Below, in pieces: positions 52,360 to 64,000 of a stretch of DNA of 64,000 nucleotides. The translations under genes were made by a program, and so were the position numbers. The notes below the pieces were generated by a model. That model saw only the letters and a program-made list of their open reading frames with translations, ran no database searches and was not told the origin of the DNA. Position 1 is the stretch's first letter. Each line of letters starts with the position of its first letter. The stretch is from Crambe crambe (taxonomy: Eukaryota > Porifera > Demospongiae > Poecilosclerida > Crambeidae). Where the stretch lies: the NCBI GenBank assembly GCA_963924555.1, contig OZ004586.1, forward strand, positions 1,302,001-1,366,000. The letters run 5' to 3'.

Positions 52360-54015
52360 TAATAGGCATCATCCAATTTTGATAAATGATTTCATTTGCC
52401 TATCATCACATCTAAATCATGTTCCCCCTTGTTCCAATCTCTCTGACTGCCAAATCATTACTTTATTCCAGAGAGTGGGAAGGAAAACTTCTGCTTGTGC
52501 AAGAGATTATCGATGAGTGGCTGAAAGTGCAAGCTACTTGGCTATACCTCGAGCCAATCTTCTCCTCCCCTGACATCATGGCACAAATGCCCGAGGAAGG
52601 GAGAAAGTTCACTCAGGTGGACAAAAACTGGAGGGACATCATAAAGTCAGCAGATTTGGTGAGCAGTTAATAGATAATTCTCTATATATCGTTTAAATGG
52701 CACTACAGTCTGACAATGCTTGCTAAACTCACAATGACTTTGACAATGCTTGCTAAACTCATAATGACTTTGACAATGCTTGCTAAACTCATAATGACTT
52801 TGACAATGCTAGCTAAACTCACAACAGAAATGACACGCATAGTTTGACAATGCTTGCTAAACTCGACACAGCTATAGTTTGAGCTAAACTTTCAGTTACA
52901 TTACATTACTAGCCAAGCTTACAACAATAACGATACTGCTGCAGTTCGCTAAACTCACAGAAAATGACACTGTAGTTCAATGCTAGTTGAATTCGGAAAT
53001 GACACTAAACTATAATACTGATGTACTTAAATAGGATCATCACTGCTTGGTGGTCATCACTATTGAGAAGATGCTGGAGAGACTGAAGAAGTCCAATGAG
53101 TTGCTGGAACAGATTCTCAAAGGCCTCAACGATTACTTGGAGAAGAAGCGACTGTTCTTCCCGAGATTCTTCTTCCTCTCCAATGACGAGATGTTGGAGA
53201 TCCTTTCAGAGACCAAGGATCCAACTCGGTAAGGAAAAGTATAAATATTTGGAGTATTACAGCATATTCTTTCTTTGTTTCTTAGTGTCCAGCCTCATTT
53301 GAAGAAGTGTTTTGAAGGCATAGCCAATTTAATATTTACCGAAGAGCTTGATATTACTCACATGAAGAGCAGTGAGGGAGAACTAGTCCCTCTCACTGAC
53401 AGCATCTCCACATCGAAAGCAAGAGGCCAGGTTGAGAAATGGCTGTTGGAACTGGAGGGAATCATGACCAAGTCCATACACAATGTAAGTTGAACAGCCT
53501 TCAAACAGTGTTCTCTCCAGCATACCTTAAGCATAGGGGGCCCAGTACATCTTCCCTTTGATGTGGTCAATAGAATTAATCACAAATATCCTTTGATGTC
53601 ACTAATATTTAGGGAGAACATATTCTGTTATTTGAAGGTTCAATTGACTTTTTTTTTTTTTTTTCAGGTGATAAAAGAGTCTTTGGCTGCTTATCTTGTG
53701 ACAGAGCGGGCGAAATGGGTGACAGACTGGCCTGGGCAAGCCGTGCTCTGTGCCTCACAAAAGTACTGGACCACCTACGTGCATGAATCCATCAGAAAAG
53801 GAAAAGAGGTGAATATCAAGTGAAGTCTCCTTGAATTAACATTAATCTTATTTGATAGGCCATGGAGGCATACCTCGAGGTCAATAACAAGCAGATATCT
53901 GATATCGTTACCAAAGTGAGAGGGAAATTGAACAAGCAGAATCGGACGACTTTGGGAGCTCTGATCGTGTTGGATGTTCACTCCAGGGATGTCCTTACCA
54001 AGCTAGTCAAGGATG
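49002..54015 (+). CDS. DNAH7-like: Dynein heavy chain, exons 9-23 (tail and linker)
   Basis: Exons 49002-49088, 49168-49281, 49712-49839, 50134-50283, 50558-50711, 50830-51113, 51234-51369, 51622-51750, 51843-51977, 52046-52194, 52472-52658, 53035-53228, 53286-53484, 53668-53808, 53859-54015. Phases agree at every junction. Intron 13 (50712-50829) begins GC (AAG/GCAAGT) and ends AG; intron 12 has a weak donor GTCCGT. The protein follows DNAH7: helical stretches ([20 protein letters not shown]), then the linker signature [55 protein letters not shown] and [11 protein letters not shown]. The linker is the lever that swings across the motor ring in the power stroke. Several introns contain minisatellites. 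Confidence 0.95.
49292..49680. repeat. Minisatellite in dynein intron 10
   Basis: About fifteen variants of a 19-30 bp unit (AGTACAAAGGGTGGGTTAA, some with an extra AAAGGGAA block). The repeat begins right at the exon 10 donor (AGG/GTGAGTTAAAG), so the donor sequence itself looks like the seed of the repeat. Confidence 0.8.
49870..50043. mobile_element. MITE in dynein intron 11
   Basis: Inverted arms of about 50 bp, outer end CACCTGGCACCTTGATCATT and inner part TTTCTCAATTCTT, with about 75 bp between them. Non-coding; short non-autonomous DNA element. Confidence 0.7.
52301..52353. repeat. (GA)n microsatellite in dynein intron 18
   Basis: About 25 GA dinucleotides in an uninterrupted run between exons 18 and 19. 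Confidence 0.85.
52712..52865. repeat. Minisatellite in dynein intron 19
   Basis: Four to five copies of a unit of about 31 bp with core TGACAATGCTTGCTAAACTC. Confidence 0.8.
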
Positions 54016-54360
54016 GTAAGTCTTCACAATAATCTCCTTAGTTAATGCAGACAAGAATGTTAGTGAACTCAATCAGCTTCTGTTGTATAAAATATAACAG
54101 ATTAATGGCATAGCACTGACTTTGCACTGATTTTTCAGTACATTTAATGGCATAAGCACCAGATTTCTCAAGCAGTAAAAAAGAGCAAGGTTAGACCAAA
54201 GGAATGCAAAGGATAGAGCCAGAAGAAGCTCTGAATCAGCGGAACAAAGATGGTCAAGGCTTGATAAAAGAAATGAAAGGGATAGGGCTTATAGACTCTA
54301 TGAGAATATGAGAAAAGGGCATGCAACTCATAATGCAATTGGTTTATTTAAATACTACAG

Positions 54361-57300
54361 ATGTGAATACTGAGGATGATTTCCAGTGGTTGTGCCAGCT
54401 CCGGTATTATTGGGAAGAGGAGAACGTTATTACTCGTATGATCAACTCCCAACTTGCCTATGGCTATGAGTACCTTGGGAACTCGTCTCGTCTGGTCATC
54501 ACGCCTCTCACTGATCGCTGCTACCGTACTCTATTTGGAGCACTCCATCTCCATTTGGGTGGGGCTCCCGAGGGTCCTGCAGGAACTGGGAAAACAGAGA
54601 CGGTTAAAGATTTGGCTAAAGCTGTTGCCAAACAGGTACTGCAATAAATTTGGTGGGGAAAATTATTCGTAATTTTCTATATATAATATATATTTAATCA
54701 TGGCACAAAAAATATGCCTCACAAAATATAATATTATTACACAGTGTGTAGTGTTTAATTGCTCTGATGGACTGGACTACATAGCCCTGGGGAAATTCTT
54801 CAAGGGACTCGCCTCTTGTGGGGCCTGGTCCTGTTTTGACGAGTTTAACAGGATCGATTTAGAGGTACTCTCAGTGGTGGCCCAACAGATTCTCACCATC
54901 CAGCGAGGTATCAACTCAGGAGCATCCGTCCTGCTCTTTGAAGGCACTGAGATCAAACTGGACCCTACCTGCTCTGTTTTCATCACTATGAACCCAGGCT
55001 ATGCAGGTAAGGCTTTGACAAGGGATAGCATCCTAAAATCCTATAGTACAGGACTGTAGGCTAGCACTATGACTTCAGGTTCTGCTATAACTAATATTTT
55101 TATCTCTTCAGGACGTTCTGAACTTCCTGACAATCTGAAGGCTCTCTTCCGTCCAGTAGCCATGATGGTGCCAGACTATGCCATGATCGCCGAAATCGTC
55201 CTCTACTCCTGTGGATTCGTCAATGCCAGGCCCCTGTCCGTTAAGATCGTTGCCACTTACCGCCTCTGCTCCGAACAGCTCTCTTCCCAACATCACTACG
55301 ATTATGGAATGAGGGCTGTCAAATCCGTTCTGACTGCAGCCGGAAACCTGAAACTGAAATACCCAGAAGAAAACGAAGATATCCTCATGTTACGATCTAT
55401 AACTGATGTCAATCTTCCAAAATTCTTATCTCACGATCTTCCTCTCTTTGCTGGTATTACATCAGATCTTTTTCCTGGTATTAAACTGCCCGAACCAGAT
55501 TATAGCATCCTAGAACCAGCTATCAAGGAAGTTTGTGAAAGAATGAACTTACAGTCCCCAAAGGTGTTTGTGGAGAAGGTGTTACAGATCTACGAGATGA
55601 TGATTGTGCGTCACGGTTTTATGATAGTAGGAGAACCGTTTGGTGGAAAGACCAGTGCCTATCGAGTCCTAGCTAAAGCTCTCACTGACATCTGTGAAAA
55701 GGTAAGAAACTATATATTACTGTATTATTAATGGATAGTATTGAAAATACCGTATATTATATTGAGTTTTTCATTGGATGAAATTTTGTAAATTTCATGA
55801 TTTTGAAAAGAAAAAAAAGACTCGTTCTTCAATTTTGCAAAAGCATGAAAATTTCACACTATACCATAATACTTTAGATAGGTGGAGATGCACATTGTCT
55901 CATTCATAAGTGCAGGAGCTGGGTGAGGGGAGGCTTTTTAATTACAGTATGACTCATTATTGCAGGGGCTGGACGAGGAAGAGAAGGTGATAATCACAGT
56001 GCTGAACCCCAAGGCCATAACGATGGGTCAGCTCTATGGTTCCTTTGATCCAGTCTCCCATGAGTGGTCCGACGGTATCCTGGCCGTGTCCTACAGGGCC
56101 TTTGCCTCTTCGCAGACTCCGGACCGCAAGTGGCTCATATTCGATGGTCCTGTGGATGCCATCTGGATCGAAAACATGAACACTGTACTCGACGATAACA
56201 AAAAGGTTAGAAAGAAGTTTGTTTTACGTTGCATAAACCAAAATTTTCACACTAATAAAATTGTCTCATTTTTCTTAATAATATGTAGCTTTGTCTAATG
56301 AGTGGAGAGATTATCCAACTCTCTCCCACAACCAACCTGATCTTTGAGCCAATGGATCTCGAGGTGGCCTCTCCTGCCACTGTCTCTCGCTGTGGGATGA
56401 TCTACATGGAGCCCTCCATGCTTGGCTGGATACCTCTGCTTCAGTCCTGGACCAACACACTGCCCTCAACCTTTTCTCCTCAGATCAAGGAACTCATCAG
56501 TGATTTGTATACAAGGATGCTACCATGTTGTCTCAATTTTGTCCGCAAGGCTGGTTTCAAGGTAAATTATTGTAGGGTCACAGGGTTCTCCCTGGGCATC
56601 TTAAGGCATAGCTGGCCACTATGTCTCAGTTCTTCCCCCTATGCCATTACTGGTAACTGGCTTCCACACCAGGAGCCATCTCAGAACACTCATAATCATT
56701 GAGCCTCTCTCCTTCATGGTGATCATGGTGTATGCCTGAGGAGAACCCTGGGTGATAAGGGTTTAATTGGGTCTACAACAACTTACACACAGTGTCACTA
56801 ATTATTACAGGAGCTGTCTCCCACTAATGATGCTAATTTGGCCCGCTCCCTCATGAACCTCCATGAGTGTCAACTCGACGAATTCAAAGATGAAACCAAG
56901 TTTAACCTGCTTGAGCTCACACCCGAACAGGAAGAAGCATGGATAATGGTACATCTAGATTAGTACAGTCCTGTTATTGTGTTATGGTGATGATAGGATT
57001 CTTTTTTCTTCTTGTCATTATGCATGATTATTTTCAGGGGACGTTCCTGTTTGCTATGGTGTGGTCCATTGGAGCAAGCACAGGAAATGATGGCAGGAAG
57101 CATTTCAACATCCTGCTCAGAGAAATTATCAAGGGACCTCTCTCCACCAGAACGAAGTGAGTCAGTAGAAACTAAACCTTATGTATGTATCATCCAATGA
57201 AAATTTACACATGGCAAAAATTTTCCACTCATCATAATAACAACAACAACAACAACAACAACAATAGAACTTTAACTCAAGCACATACATTTGCTACAGA

Positions 57301-59228
57301 AATGAGTATCACATCTTTGAGAAGTGTGACCCCCCAAGAAAACCTTTTCCTGTCCCATTCCCCGAGGAAGGAGAAATCTACGACTACCACTTCATCAAGG
57401 AGGACCTGGGACAATGGATTCCTTGGAAGAATGCTCTCTTGAACTGCCCTGAGATCCCAAAGGACGCAGAGTTTAACTCCATCATTATCCCAACAGAGGA
57501 CACAGTGAGGTACACCTACCTCATGGACATGTTGGTCAGACATGAGAAACCCTGTCTCTTTGTCGGCCCAACAGGAACAGGAAAATCTGTCTACATTCAG
57601 GTATATCTGTTAATTAGATTGTTTGTTTGTTTGTTTGTTTGTTTGTTTTGAGCCCTTACAATGGATTTCAAGGTTGTTTGTTTTTTGTTTATCCATTTGT
57701 TTATTTTTTTGTTTGTTTGAGACATTACTATGTAATAATGAATAATTTCCAGGCTGGTGCATCACATGATCTTTCCTAATCTCTCTAGGATTTTATTCTT
57801 CGCAAACTTCCCAAGGATGTGTACAAACCAGTTCTGATCAACTTTTCAGCACAGACCAGTGCCAACCAAACTCAGAACATCATCCTCTCCAAACTGGACA
57901 AGAGAAGAAAAGGAGTCTTTGGACCCCCCATGGGATGGAAAACAGTCAGTTGAAATTCTTTCTATTGGAGGGTGGAGGGGGTGGAGGGAGAGAAAACTCA
58001 CAATATTCATGCAATCATGCAATACTTTTGTTCAGTACTCTAATAGTATACAAGGGGTATAATATGAAACCTATATTGATTAAAGTTGTAATTGGATAAT
58101 AGGTCGTGTTTGTTGATGACCTGAACATGCCTGCCAGAGAGGAATATGGAGCCCAGCCCCCCATAGAGCTGCTCAGGCAGTGGCTGGACCACTGGAACTG
58201 GTATGACCTAAAAGAAAATACAAAGGTGAAGACCAAAGTTTGTAGAGATTGGTTGTGATAATGCTTTGAGGTAAATATTAATCTTTGTCCCTTAGATCAA
58301 CTTGGTGGATATCATACTGATAGCAGCTATGGGTCCCCCTGGAGGTGGGCGTAACCCCGTCACCCCTCGTTTCCTCCGTCACTTCAATACCATCACCATA
58401 AACGAGTTCAACGACTCTGCCATGAATCTCATATTCGGACGCATCACAGACTGGCACCTCTCAAAGGGCTTCACCCCTGAAGTCAAGGCAATTGGAGATC
58501 CAATCGTGTCTGCTACTATGAATGTGTATAAGAGTGCCATGCAGAATCTCCTCCCGACACCAGCAAAGTCACACTATCTCTTCAACCTCCGAGACTTTGC
58601 TCGTGTCATTCAAGGTACAGCAATTATTTATAGTGGATGATAAGGAGACCCAAATTACATGTAAAGTGATAGGAAAAGCTTGATTTGTACTCTGCTAGTA
58701 CACGTAATAGTATCAATATTCATTTCTGATAAGGGAGAATTCCTCTAACAAGGTATATATTTCCAATACCAAGATTCTTTTCGTGTGTGTTTAGTTAATA
58801 TCATCTGAAACAGAGTAACTATGGCAGATTATTACCTTATTAGGCATTCTGCTGAGTAATCCCTCTTCAATTACTGAGCCGGACTCACTCAAGCGCCTGT
58901 GGGTTCACGAGGTCATGCGAGTATATTACGACCGTTTGGTGGATGACTCAGACAGAGAATGGCTCATCAAGTACCTGAAGGAAATCACCAAGGAAGAATT
59001 CAAGACTAATTTCGACACCCTTTTCCAAACACTGGATGCAAACAAGGATGGGATTGTCGAGGAAGATGATCTACGGAGTCTCATGTTTTGTGATTTTGTG
59101 GATCCTAAGAATGATCAGAAACCGTATGTGGAGGTAGAGAATGTGGATAAGTTGAGGCTGGTGGTGGAGAACTACTTGGATGAGTACAATAACATGACAA
59201 AGAAGCCCATGAATCTTGTCATGTTTAG
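54361..59228 (+). CDS. DNAH7-like: Dynein heavy chain, exons 24-35 (AAA1-AAA3, EF-hand)
   Basis: Exons 54361-54635, 54745-55006, 55112-55701, 55966-56205, 56289-56561, 56811-56948, 57038-57156, 57300-57600, 57789-57944, 58103-58225, 58296-58614, 58844-59228; all phases fit. AAA1 has the P-loop [10 protein letters not shown] and Walker B CFDEFNRI and is the main ATPase site. AAA2 has GEPFGGKTS, and AAA3 has GPTGTGKSV with [10 protein letters not shown] as Walker B. Exon 35 carries an EF-hand loop, [12 protein letters not shown], in the stretch [20 protein letters not shown]. As I recall, human DNAH7 carries an EF-hand in the same place, which supports DNAH7 over other inner-arm types. Calcium may thus act directly on this motor. 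Confidence 0.95.
57237..57265. repeat. (AAC)n microsatellite in dynein intron 30
   Basis: About nine AAC triplets just before the acceptor of exon 31. Confidence 0.8.
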
Positions 59229-59638
59229 GTGAGCTTATGTAGGGATTGTTGGCTGGTCACAGTAGCTTTTGTTAGGTCTAAGTGGGGGAACTAGAATTTC
59301 ACTTTTGTATTAGTCTATAGGCGGCGTGCGCGGCCGTCCGAGTCATCCCTACATAGAGAGTACTCTCTGATAATACACTCCCTGAATAGGAATGAATAAC
59401 CAGCATATGTGTAGTGCCCATTCCAGTGTGAATTATAGCACTTTTTACTAAGAATTGTCCACTTGTGTAGCTGCTGAATTGAATACAGCTTAATCCATTC
59501 ATGCAGTTGTTTATGGTTCTAATAAGAGTTACAACTTCTTTATTCTTGGTCTAATTTCATTACATATACAATAGTTAGCTGATATCTTGTAATCAATGTT
59601 TATAGCTTAGTATTAGCACAAAAAAAAAGCTTTTCTCC

Positions 59639-61095
59639 TCATTCCTCGGAGTCTTCATCAGGTTGAAGAATCTCTTTATCCATTAATGGATCTTCCTTTT
59701 CTGCAATATGTGGATTTTCATATTCTTCAAGCAAATGTTCTTGCTCAAAATACTCGTGTGTGATAATATCGGCCATGATATTATCATTTTCGCATATATA
59801 TCTGCCATCTTCATCTTTCTCTCGCACAATTCGCTGAACCCTACCAATGAATTGTTCTAACTTAAGTGATGTTCTTATGGAGGTTACTATTCCAGCGATA
59901 CTGAATGGAGGGTAGTCAAAGCCTTCCAGAAGCATTTTCACAATCACCACAATCTCAACATTGCCATCATGTATCTCTTTGATAGCTTTTTCTTTCATTT
60001 CACGATTTTTGAATGCTTTTCCATGCACTACAGCAACTTGATTTTCAGCAAATCCTAATTTCTCAGTACATAGCTTCCTGATCTTCTTGGTTTCATCTAT
60101 ATTCTTTGCTATAATTATGGAAGCATGTTTTTTGTTGCAAGGTAGAGGATTCATTTCGTTTTTCTTTATCATGCAATTTTTCACTTCCACCAGGACTTTC
60201 TCAGCATATTGATAACCATTTTGTTGCATTTCTTGGATGTCATCATCTATTTTCATTCGCTTTTCTGCTGGTAGCTTATGACAAAAAGGAAGAATTAAGC
60301 ATTTAATATCACGAATTAACCTTTTTTTGATTGCATCTTTTCGTGAAAGCTTATATGCAAATCCTTCTGTGTGGATAGCATGGTCTGTCGTGATTTCTCT
60401 TCCATCTGTCCTGTAAGGTGTGGCAGTGAAGAATACTATTTTGGCATGTGATTTAAATTGGTTAATAATCTCTTGCCATTGGGATGCTGGCAGATGGTGT
60501 GCTTCATCCACTATCACCATGGAAAACAAATCTTCTTGAAGATCTGCATAAATTGGAGTACCATCTTCTTCCTTTCGCCATTTCTGAGAATTGATAAGAC
60601 TATTTCTGGTAAAATCTTTTTACCTAACTGTTTAACTTCTTCTGACTTGGTCAACATGTGAGTGCCATAGAGAGCATTTTGTTCTATATCTGTCTTCTTT
60701 AAAAGACTCCTTTTCTTTAGAAATCCATCTGGTGAAAGGTCCTCCTCTAACTGCTCCATTATAACAAGGCTTGGTGCAATGATAAGTATTGGCTTACTCA
60801 TTTGGATTTGATCTGAAGCAATTCTCTTCTCTTCAATAGCTGCACCAATGGAGTATGGTAAACAGCAAATCACACCAGATTTGCCAGTGCCTGTAGGCAT
60901 GACTACAACTGCAGTTAGATCCTGTTTTTCTTCATTGCTGAACCAATTAACTACGGCCTTGAGAGCTTCTCTCTGTTCCGGGTGGAGTGAAGACCGCGTA
61001 TCCATGAAGCGTTGTTGGAAATACTTGCCAAAGTATTGCAGTTTGGGAGATCTTGGAGGGATGTCGGCGGCCCATTCACACTCATTGTCACTCAT
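59639..61095 (-). pseudogene. Superfamily 2 helicase, nested antisense in dynein intron 35
   Basis: An intronless helicase gene of about 480 codons, read from the ATG at 61095 (MSDNECEWAADIPPRS), inside the 2.1-kb dynein intron 59229-61339 on the opposite strand. Motifs in order: Q-like HPEQREALKAVVNWF, Walker A MPTGTGKSG, Ia-like PILIIAPSLVIMEQL, Walker B DEAHH, motif III FFTATPYRTDG, then the second RecA lobe with EIVVIVKMLLEGFDYPPFS and motif VI QFIGRVQRIVR. This resembles ResIII/SSL2-type DNA helicases. The N-terminal 193 codons and the remaining 296 lie in different, overlapping frames meeting near 60.5 kb, so it is a pseudogene with one break or holds a sequence error. No intron among intron-rich neighbours suggests retroposition or transfer. 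The C terminus is acidic (QPDEDSEE). Confidence 0.7.
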
Positions 61096-61339
61096 AGTGC
61101 ATCAGATGACTAATAAAATTCTTCTTTACACTGTAGTTTTTCAAACACTTCTTGTGGCTATACAGCTTGTAGGCTGCACTGATGAGCTGCATGCAATACA
61201 TCCAGCTTTAATAGACACTTATATTACCACATCCTATTATAATTTCACTTCCTTTGTAGCCTTTATACAGCTTTACTTCCTGTTATGCTGATTGCATATC
61301 GATTGTGAAGTAACTGTAAATTCCCTTGCCCCCTCATAG
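61096..61339. other. Dynein intron 35 remainder upstream of helicase
   Basis: Under 250 bp between the helicase start and dynein exon 36. It must hold the helicase promoter, if any, and the dynein branch point; nothing specific is recognised. The other end of the intron (59229-59638) likewise shows no gene. Confidence 0.5.
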
Positions 61340-63822
61340 GTTTGCTATCGAACATGTCTGCCGTATCAGTCGCATCATCAAGCAGCCTCGCAGCCATGCC
61401 CTCCTGGTGGGCGTTGGAGGGAGCGGGAGGCAGTCTCTCACTCGACTGGCAGCCTTCATGTCAGAGTATGAAGTATTCCAAGTATGTTGTTTTAATGCAT
61501 GTCTTTTTTGAGTTCTAATTTTTGTGAGGGCAAAAATATTTCATAGAAGAATTTGTAATACAGCTTATACATTTGATCAAAATACACTGCATTTCATAAT
61601 ATTAACTGCTCACTAATTGTTTTCAGGTGGAGATTGGAAAGGGTTACACTTCTGTTGAATGGAGGGAAGACCTGAAGAAGATCCTCCGGAAGGGAGCAGA
61701 GGGTAACCCTGCCGTGTTCCTGTTTACAGACACACAGATCAAAGAGGAGAACTTCTTGGAGGACATTGGCAATCTCCTGAACACTGGGGAGGTGCCAAAC
61801 ATGTTCCCCATTGACGAGAAGAATGAGATATGCGACAAAATGAGGCAGATTGATAAGTGAGTCTTTCAGAATGTGGTAAATTGGACAAAGAATACTATGA
61901 TGATAATTACAGTGGAGCCTCTCTTTATGAACTCAGGACACAAAATACAAGGACATTGACATTTTTAGGGAACCAAACCATACTGCTAATACAAATCAAA
62001 CCTTTGAAGAGTAGGAACCTCTGCTGGTCTCCACTAGCACTCTGTAGCTTATCAATTACAATTAATTGGTGCCATCCCATGGCTAACAGATACAAGCAGG
62101 TGCCATATAGCTAACAGAATACAAGCAGGTGCCATGTAGCTAACAGAATACAAGCAGGTGCCATGTAGCTAACAGAATACAAGCAGGTGCCATGTAGCAA
62201 AATACAAGCAGGTGCCATGTAGCTAACAGAATACAAGCAGGTGCCATGTAGCTAACAGAATACAAGCAGGTGCCATGTAGCAATACAAGCAGGCCTGAGC
62301 ACCCTTATAATTAGAGGGACACAATCAACTATCCCCACTCCCTTATATAATTACAGGGACCAGTCATCTTATCCCCCATTCTCTTGCCCTTTTGTATAAA
62401 CTTTTCTTGTCTATACTGTGTAACTTATATTCATTTCTCAAGTGAATCCTATTCTAGATCTCGTGAGAAGTCCAAGCAGACGGATGGGACCCCACTGGCC
62501 CTCTTCAACATGTTCATAGACCGTGTGCGCGAGCAGCTCCACATCGTCCTGGCAATGAGTCCCATCGGAGACGCATTCCGTACCAGGCTCAGAATGTTCC
62601 CATCTCTCGTCAACTGCTGTACCATTGACTGGTTCCAGGTCTGAAGAATTTACATTTGTTTGTTTGTTTATTTGTTATCTTTTTTTGCATATAGTTTATT
62701 TGTTGTTTGTTTGTTTGTTTGTTTGTTTGTTTGTTTGTTTGTTTGTTTGGTTGGTTGGTTGGTTGTTTGTTTTAGAACAATGCATATACAATCATTCTTT
62801 GGTATGTAGAGCTGGCCAGATGATGCCCTGACGATCGTTGCTCGAAGATTCCTTGACGACGTTGAGATGGAGGAGAGCACCAAAGAACACTGTGTGGACA
62901 TGTGCAAAGAGTTCCACCAGAGCACTCGAGCTCTCTCCACTCACTTCCTCAGCATACTTCAACGACACAACTACGTCACGCCTACTTCCTACCTGGAACT
63001 CATTTCAACTTACAAGACGCTACTTGGCAAGAAGAGGAGCGAGGTGTTGAAGTTGAAGAGACGTTACGAGATGGGTTTGGAGAAGTTGGAGTCTGCTAGT
63101 GCACAGGTGGCTGGGATGCAGCAACAACTGGAGGAATTGCAGCCACAACTTGAAGAATCAAGCAAACAGGTTTGAACAAGATTCTGTTCGGTTTGCAGAA
63201 CCAAAAACAGGAGATCAAATTGATCATTATCTCACCCTGGGGGGAGAGGAGACCCGCATGTACAATGATATACTTTAAACTATGGGTAGTGGGCTGGCTT
63301 ATTTCCTTGGTCTAGGGAGGGAAACCCTTGCTAATTAGCTAGTAATTGCTTGTTTGGGTGGATAATATTAATGGGGGACCCCAACTAATTAACTAGATAT
63401 AGACTATGTTTGGGTGGGTGATGGGCTTCACTCTAGGGGAGACCCTGGCTAATTAGCTAGTAATTGAGATGCATATAGTGGGTAGTGGGCTGGTCTATGG
63501 AGGGAGACCCTGGCTAATTAGCTAGTAATTGAGATGCATATAGTGGATAGTGGGCTGGCTTATTTCTTGGTCTATGGAGGGAGACCCTGGCTAATTAGCT
63601 CGTAATTGCTGCTTGTTTTAGGTGTCAGCTATGATGATTGTGATTGAGAAAGAATCAAAGGAGGTAGCAGAGAAGGAGACAGTGGTGAAGGCTGACGAGG
63701 AGGTGGCCAACAAACAGGCCATGGCAGCCAAAGCCATCAAGGACGAGTGTGACGCTGACCTGGCAGTGGCTATTCCTATCTTGGAGGCTGCTCTCAGTGC
63801 TTTGAACACCCTCACTTCACAG
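61340..63822 (+). CDS. DNAH7-like: Dynein heavy chain, exons 36-40 (AAA4 and stalk start), continues
   Basis: Exons 61340-61481, 61627-61856, 62458-62638, 62810-63169, 63622-63822; the gene runs past the right edge after TSQ/GTACAG. AAA4 has the P-loop [36 protein letters not shown] as Walker B region, and the [20 protein letters not shown] block. Exons 39-40 begin the first helix of the antiparallel coiled-coil stalk ([58 protein letters not shown]), which leads to the microtubule-binding knob. Up to here 2,700 codons have been placed; human DNAH7 is about 4,000 residues. AAA5-6 and the C-terminal domain must lie beyond 64 kb. Confidence 0.95.
62082..62292. repeat. Minisatellite in dynein intron 37
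   Basis: About eight copies of a 29-bp unit with core AGAATACAAGCAGGTGCCAT; some copies lack the TAGCTAACAG part. Confidence 0.85.
62700..62772. repeat. (GTTT)n microsatellite in dynein intron 38
   Basis: About 14 GTTT units passing into GGTT units. Similar shorter GTTT runs occur in introns 7 (26692-26727) and 31 (57617-57649). Confidence 0.85.
63295..63620. repeat. Minisatellite in dynein intron 39
   Basis: Four to five imperfect copies of a unit of about 65-75 bp with core CTGGCTAATTAGCTAGTAAT, reaching to the polypyrimidine tract of exon 40. Confidence 0.75.
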
Positions 63823-64000
63823 GTACAGTAACAGAATACTAGATCATCATTGGGTATAATAAGGGCATTGTAATATGGAATATTCTATTGAAATCCACTA
63901 GTTAAATAATTTTCTACTCATTTCCTCTAATAGTAACTATAATAATTGATTCTGACACTTATAGCCTCTAACCCATCACTCCTTTTGGATCTTCATCAAA

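Noticed and set aside
54016-54360. Small exon in dynein intron 23 ([20 protein letters not shown]-like reading)
   Set aside because: Charged open stretch at about 54180-54320, but exons 23 and 24 join in phase exactly as in DNAH7 and an extra exon would break the collinear sequence.

Overview
The window is compact animal DNA. Genes are split by many short introns of about 50-400 bp, and the spaces between genes are AT-rich and full of tandem duplications, minisatellites and small inverted-repeat elements. An axonemal dynein, a RING-filamin-NHL family and large single-exon membrane proteins together suggest a demosponge, perhaps of the Amphimedon type. That assignment is inference; no rRNA or mitochondrial marker is present.

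Region 1 (1-18.2 kb) is a minus-strand array of RING-filamin-NHL (TRIM-like) genes and pseudogenes. There are six copies, counting one inside the OLA1 intron at 18.9-20.2 kb. The array was built by tandem duplication of a unit that carried pieces of the neighbouring OLA1 gene, so pseudo-exons copied from OLA1 exons 10, 12 and 13 lie scattered between the NHL genes. RING domains are eroded in several copies while filamin and NHL parts are better kept.

Region 2 (18.25-23.44 kb, minus) is a complete 14-exon OLA1 (Obg-like ATPase 1) gene encoding 399 residues by my reading. Intron 2 reads as AT-AC and intron 3 as GC-AG. Its largest intron hosts an NHL gene on the same strand.

Region 3 (23.88 kb to beyond 64 kb, plus) is a single-headed inner-arm axonemal dynein heavy chain of DNAH7 type. 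I could place 40 exons in the window with every phase consistent (2,700 codons, from the N terminus to the start of the microtubule-binding stalk). OLA1 and the dynein are divergent and share a 440-bp promoter space.

Region 4 (27.0-49.0 kb) is a 22-kb dynein intron, far larger than its neighbours. It holds five intact, same-strand, intronless ORFs of 1,286-1,299 codons in tandem. Each encodes a signal peptide, a glycine- and asparagine-rich beta-helix-like ectodomain, a cysteine-rich neck, about 8-10 membrane helices and a short tail with a conserved RES[LI]LE motif. Copies 2-4 share a promoter module (AP-1/M-box plus TATA), and copy 5 keeps the M-box. This is the best candidate for an undescribed system: a clustered, diversifying receptor- or transporter-like surface family nested in a cilium gene. 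A second dynein intron (59.2-61.3 kb) holds an antisense superfamily-2 helicase split over two frames.
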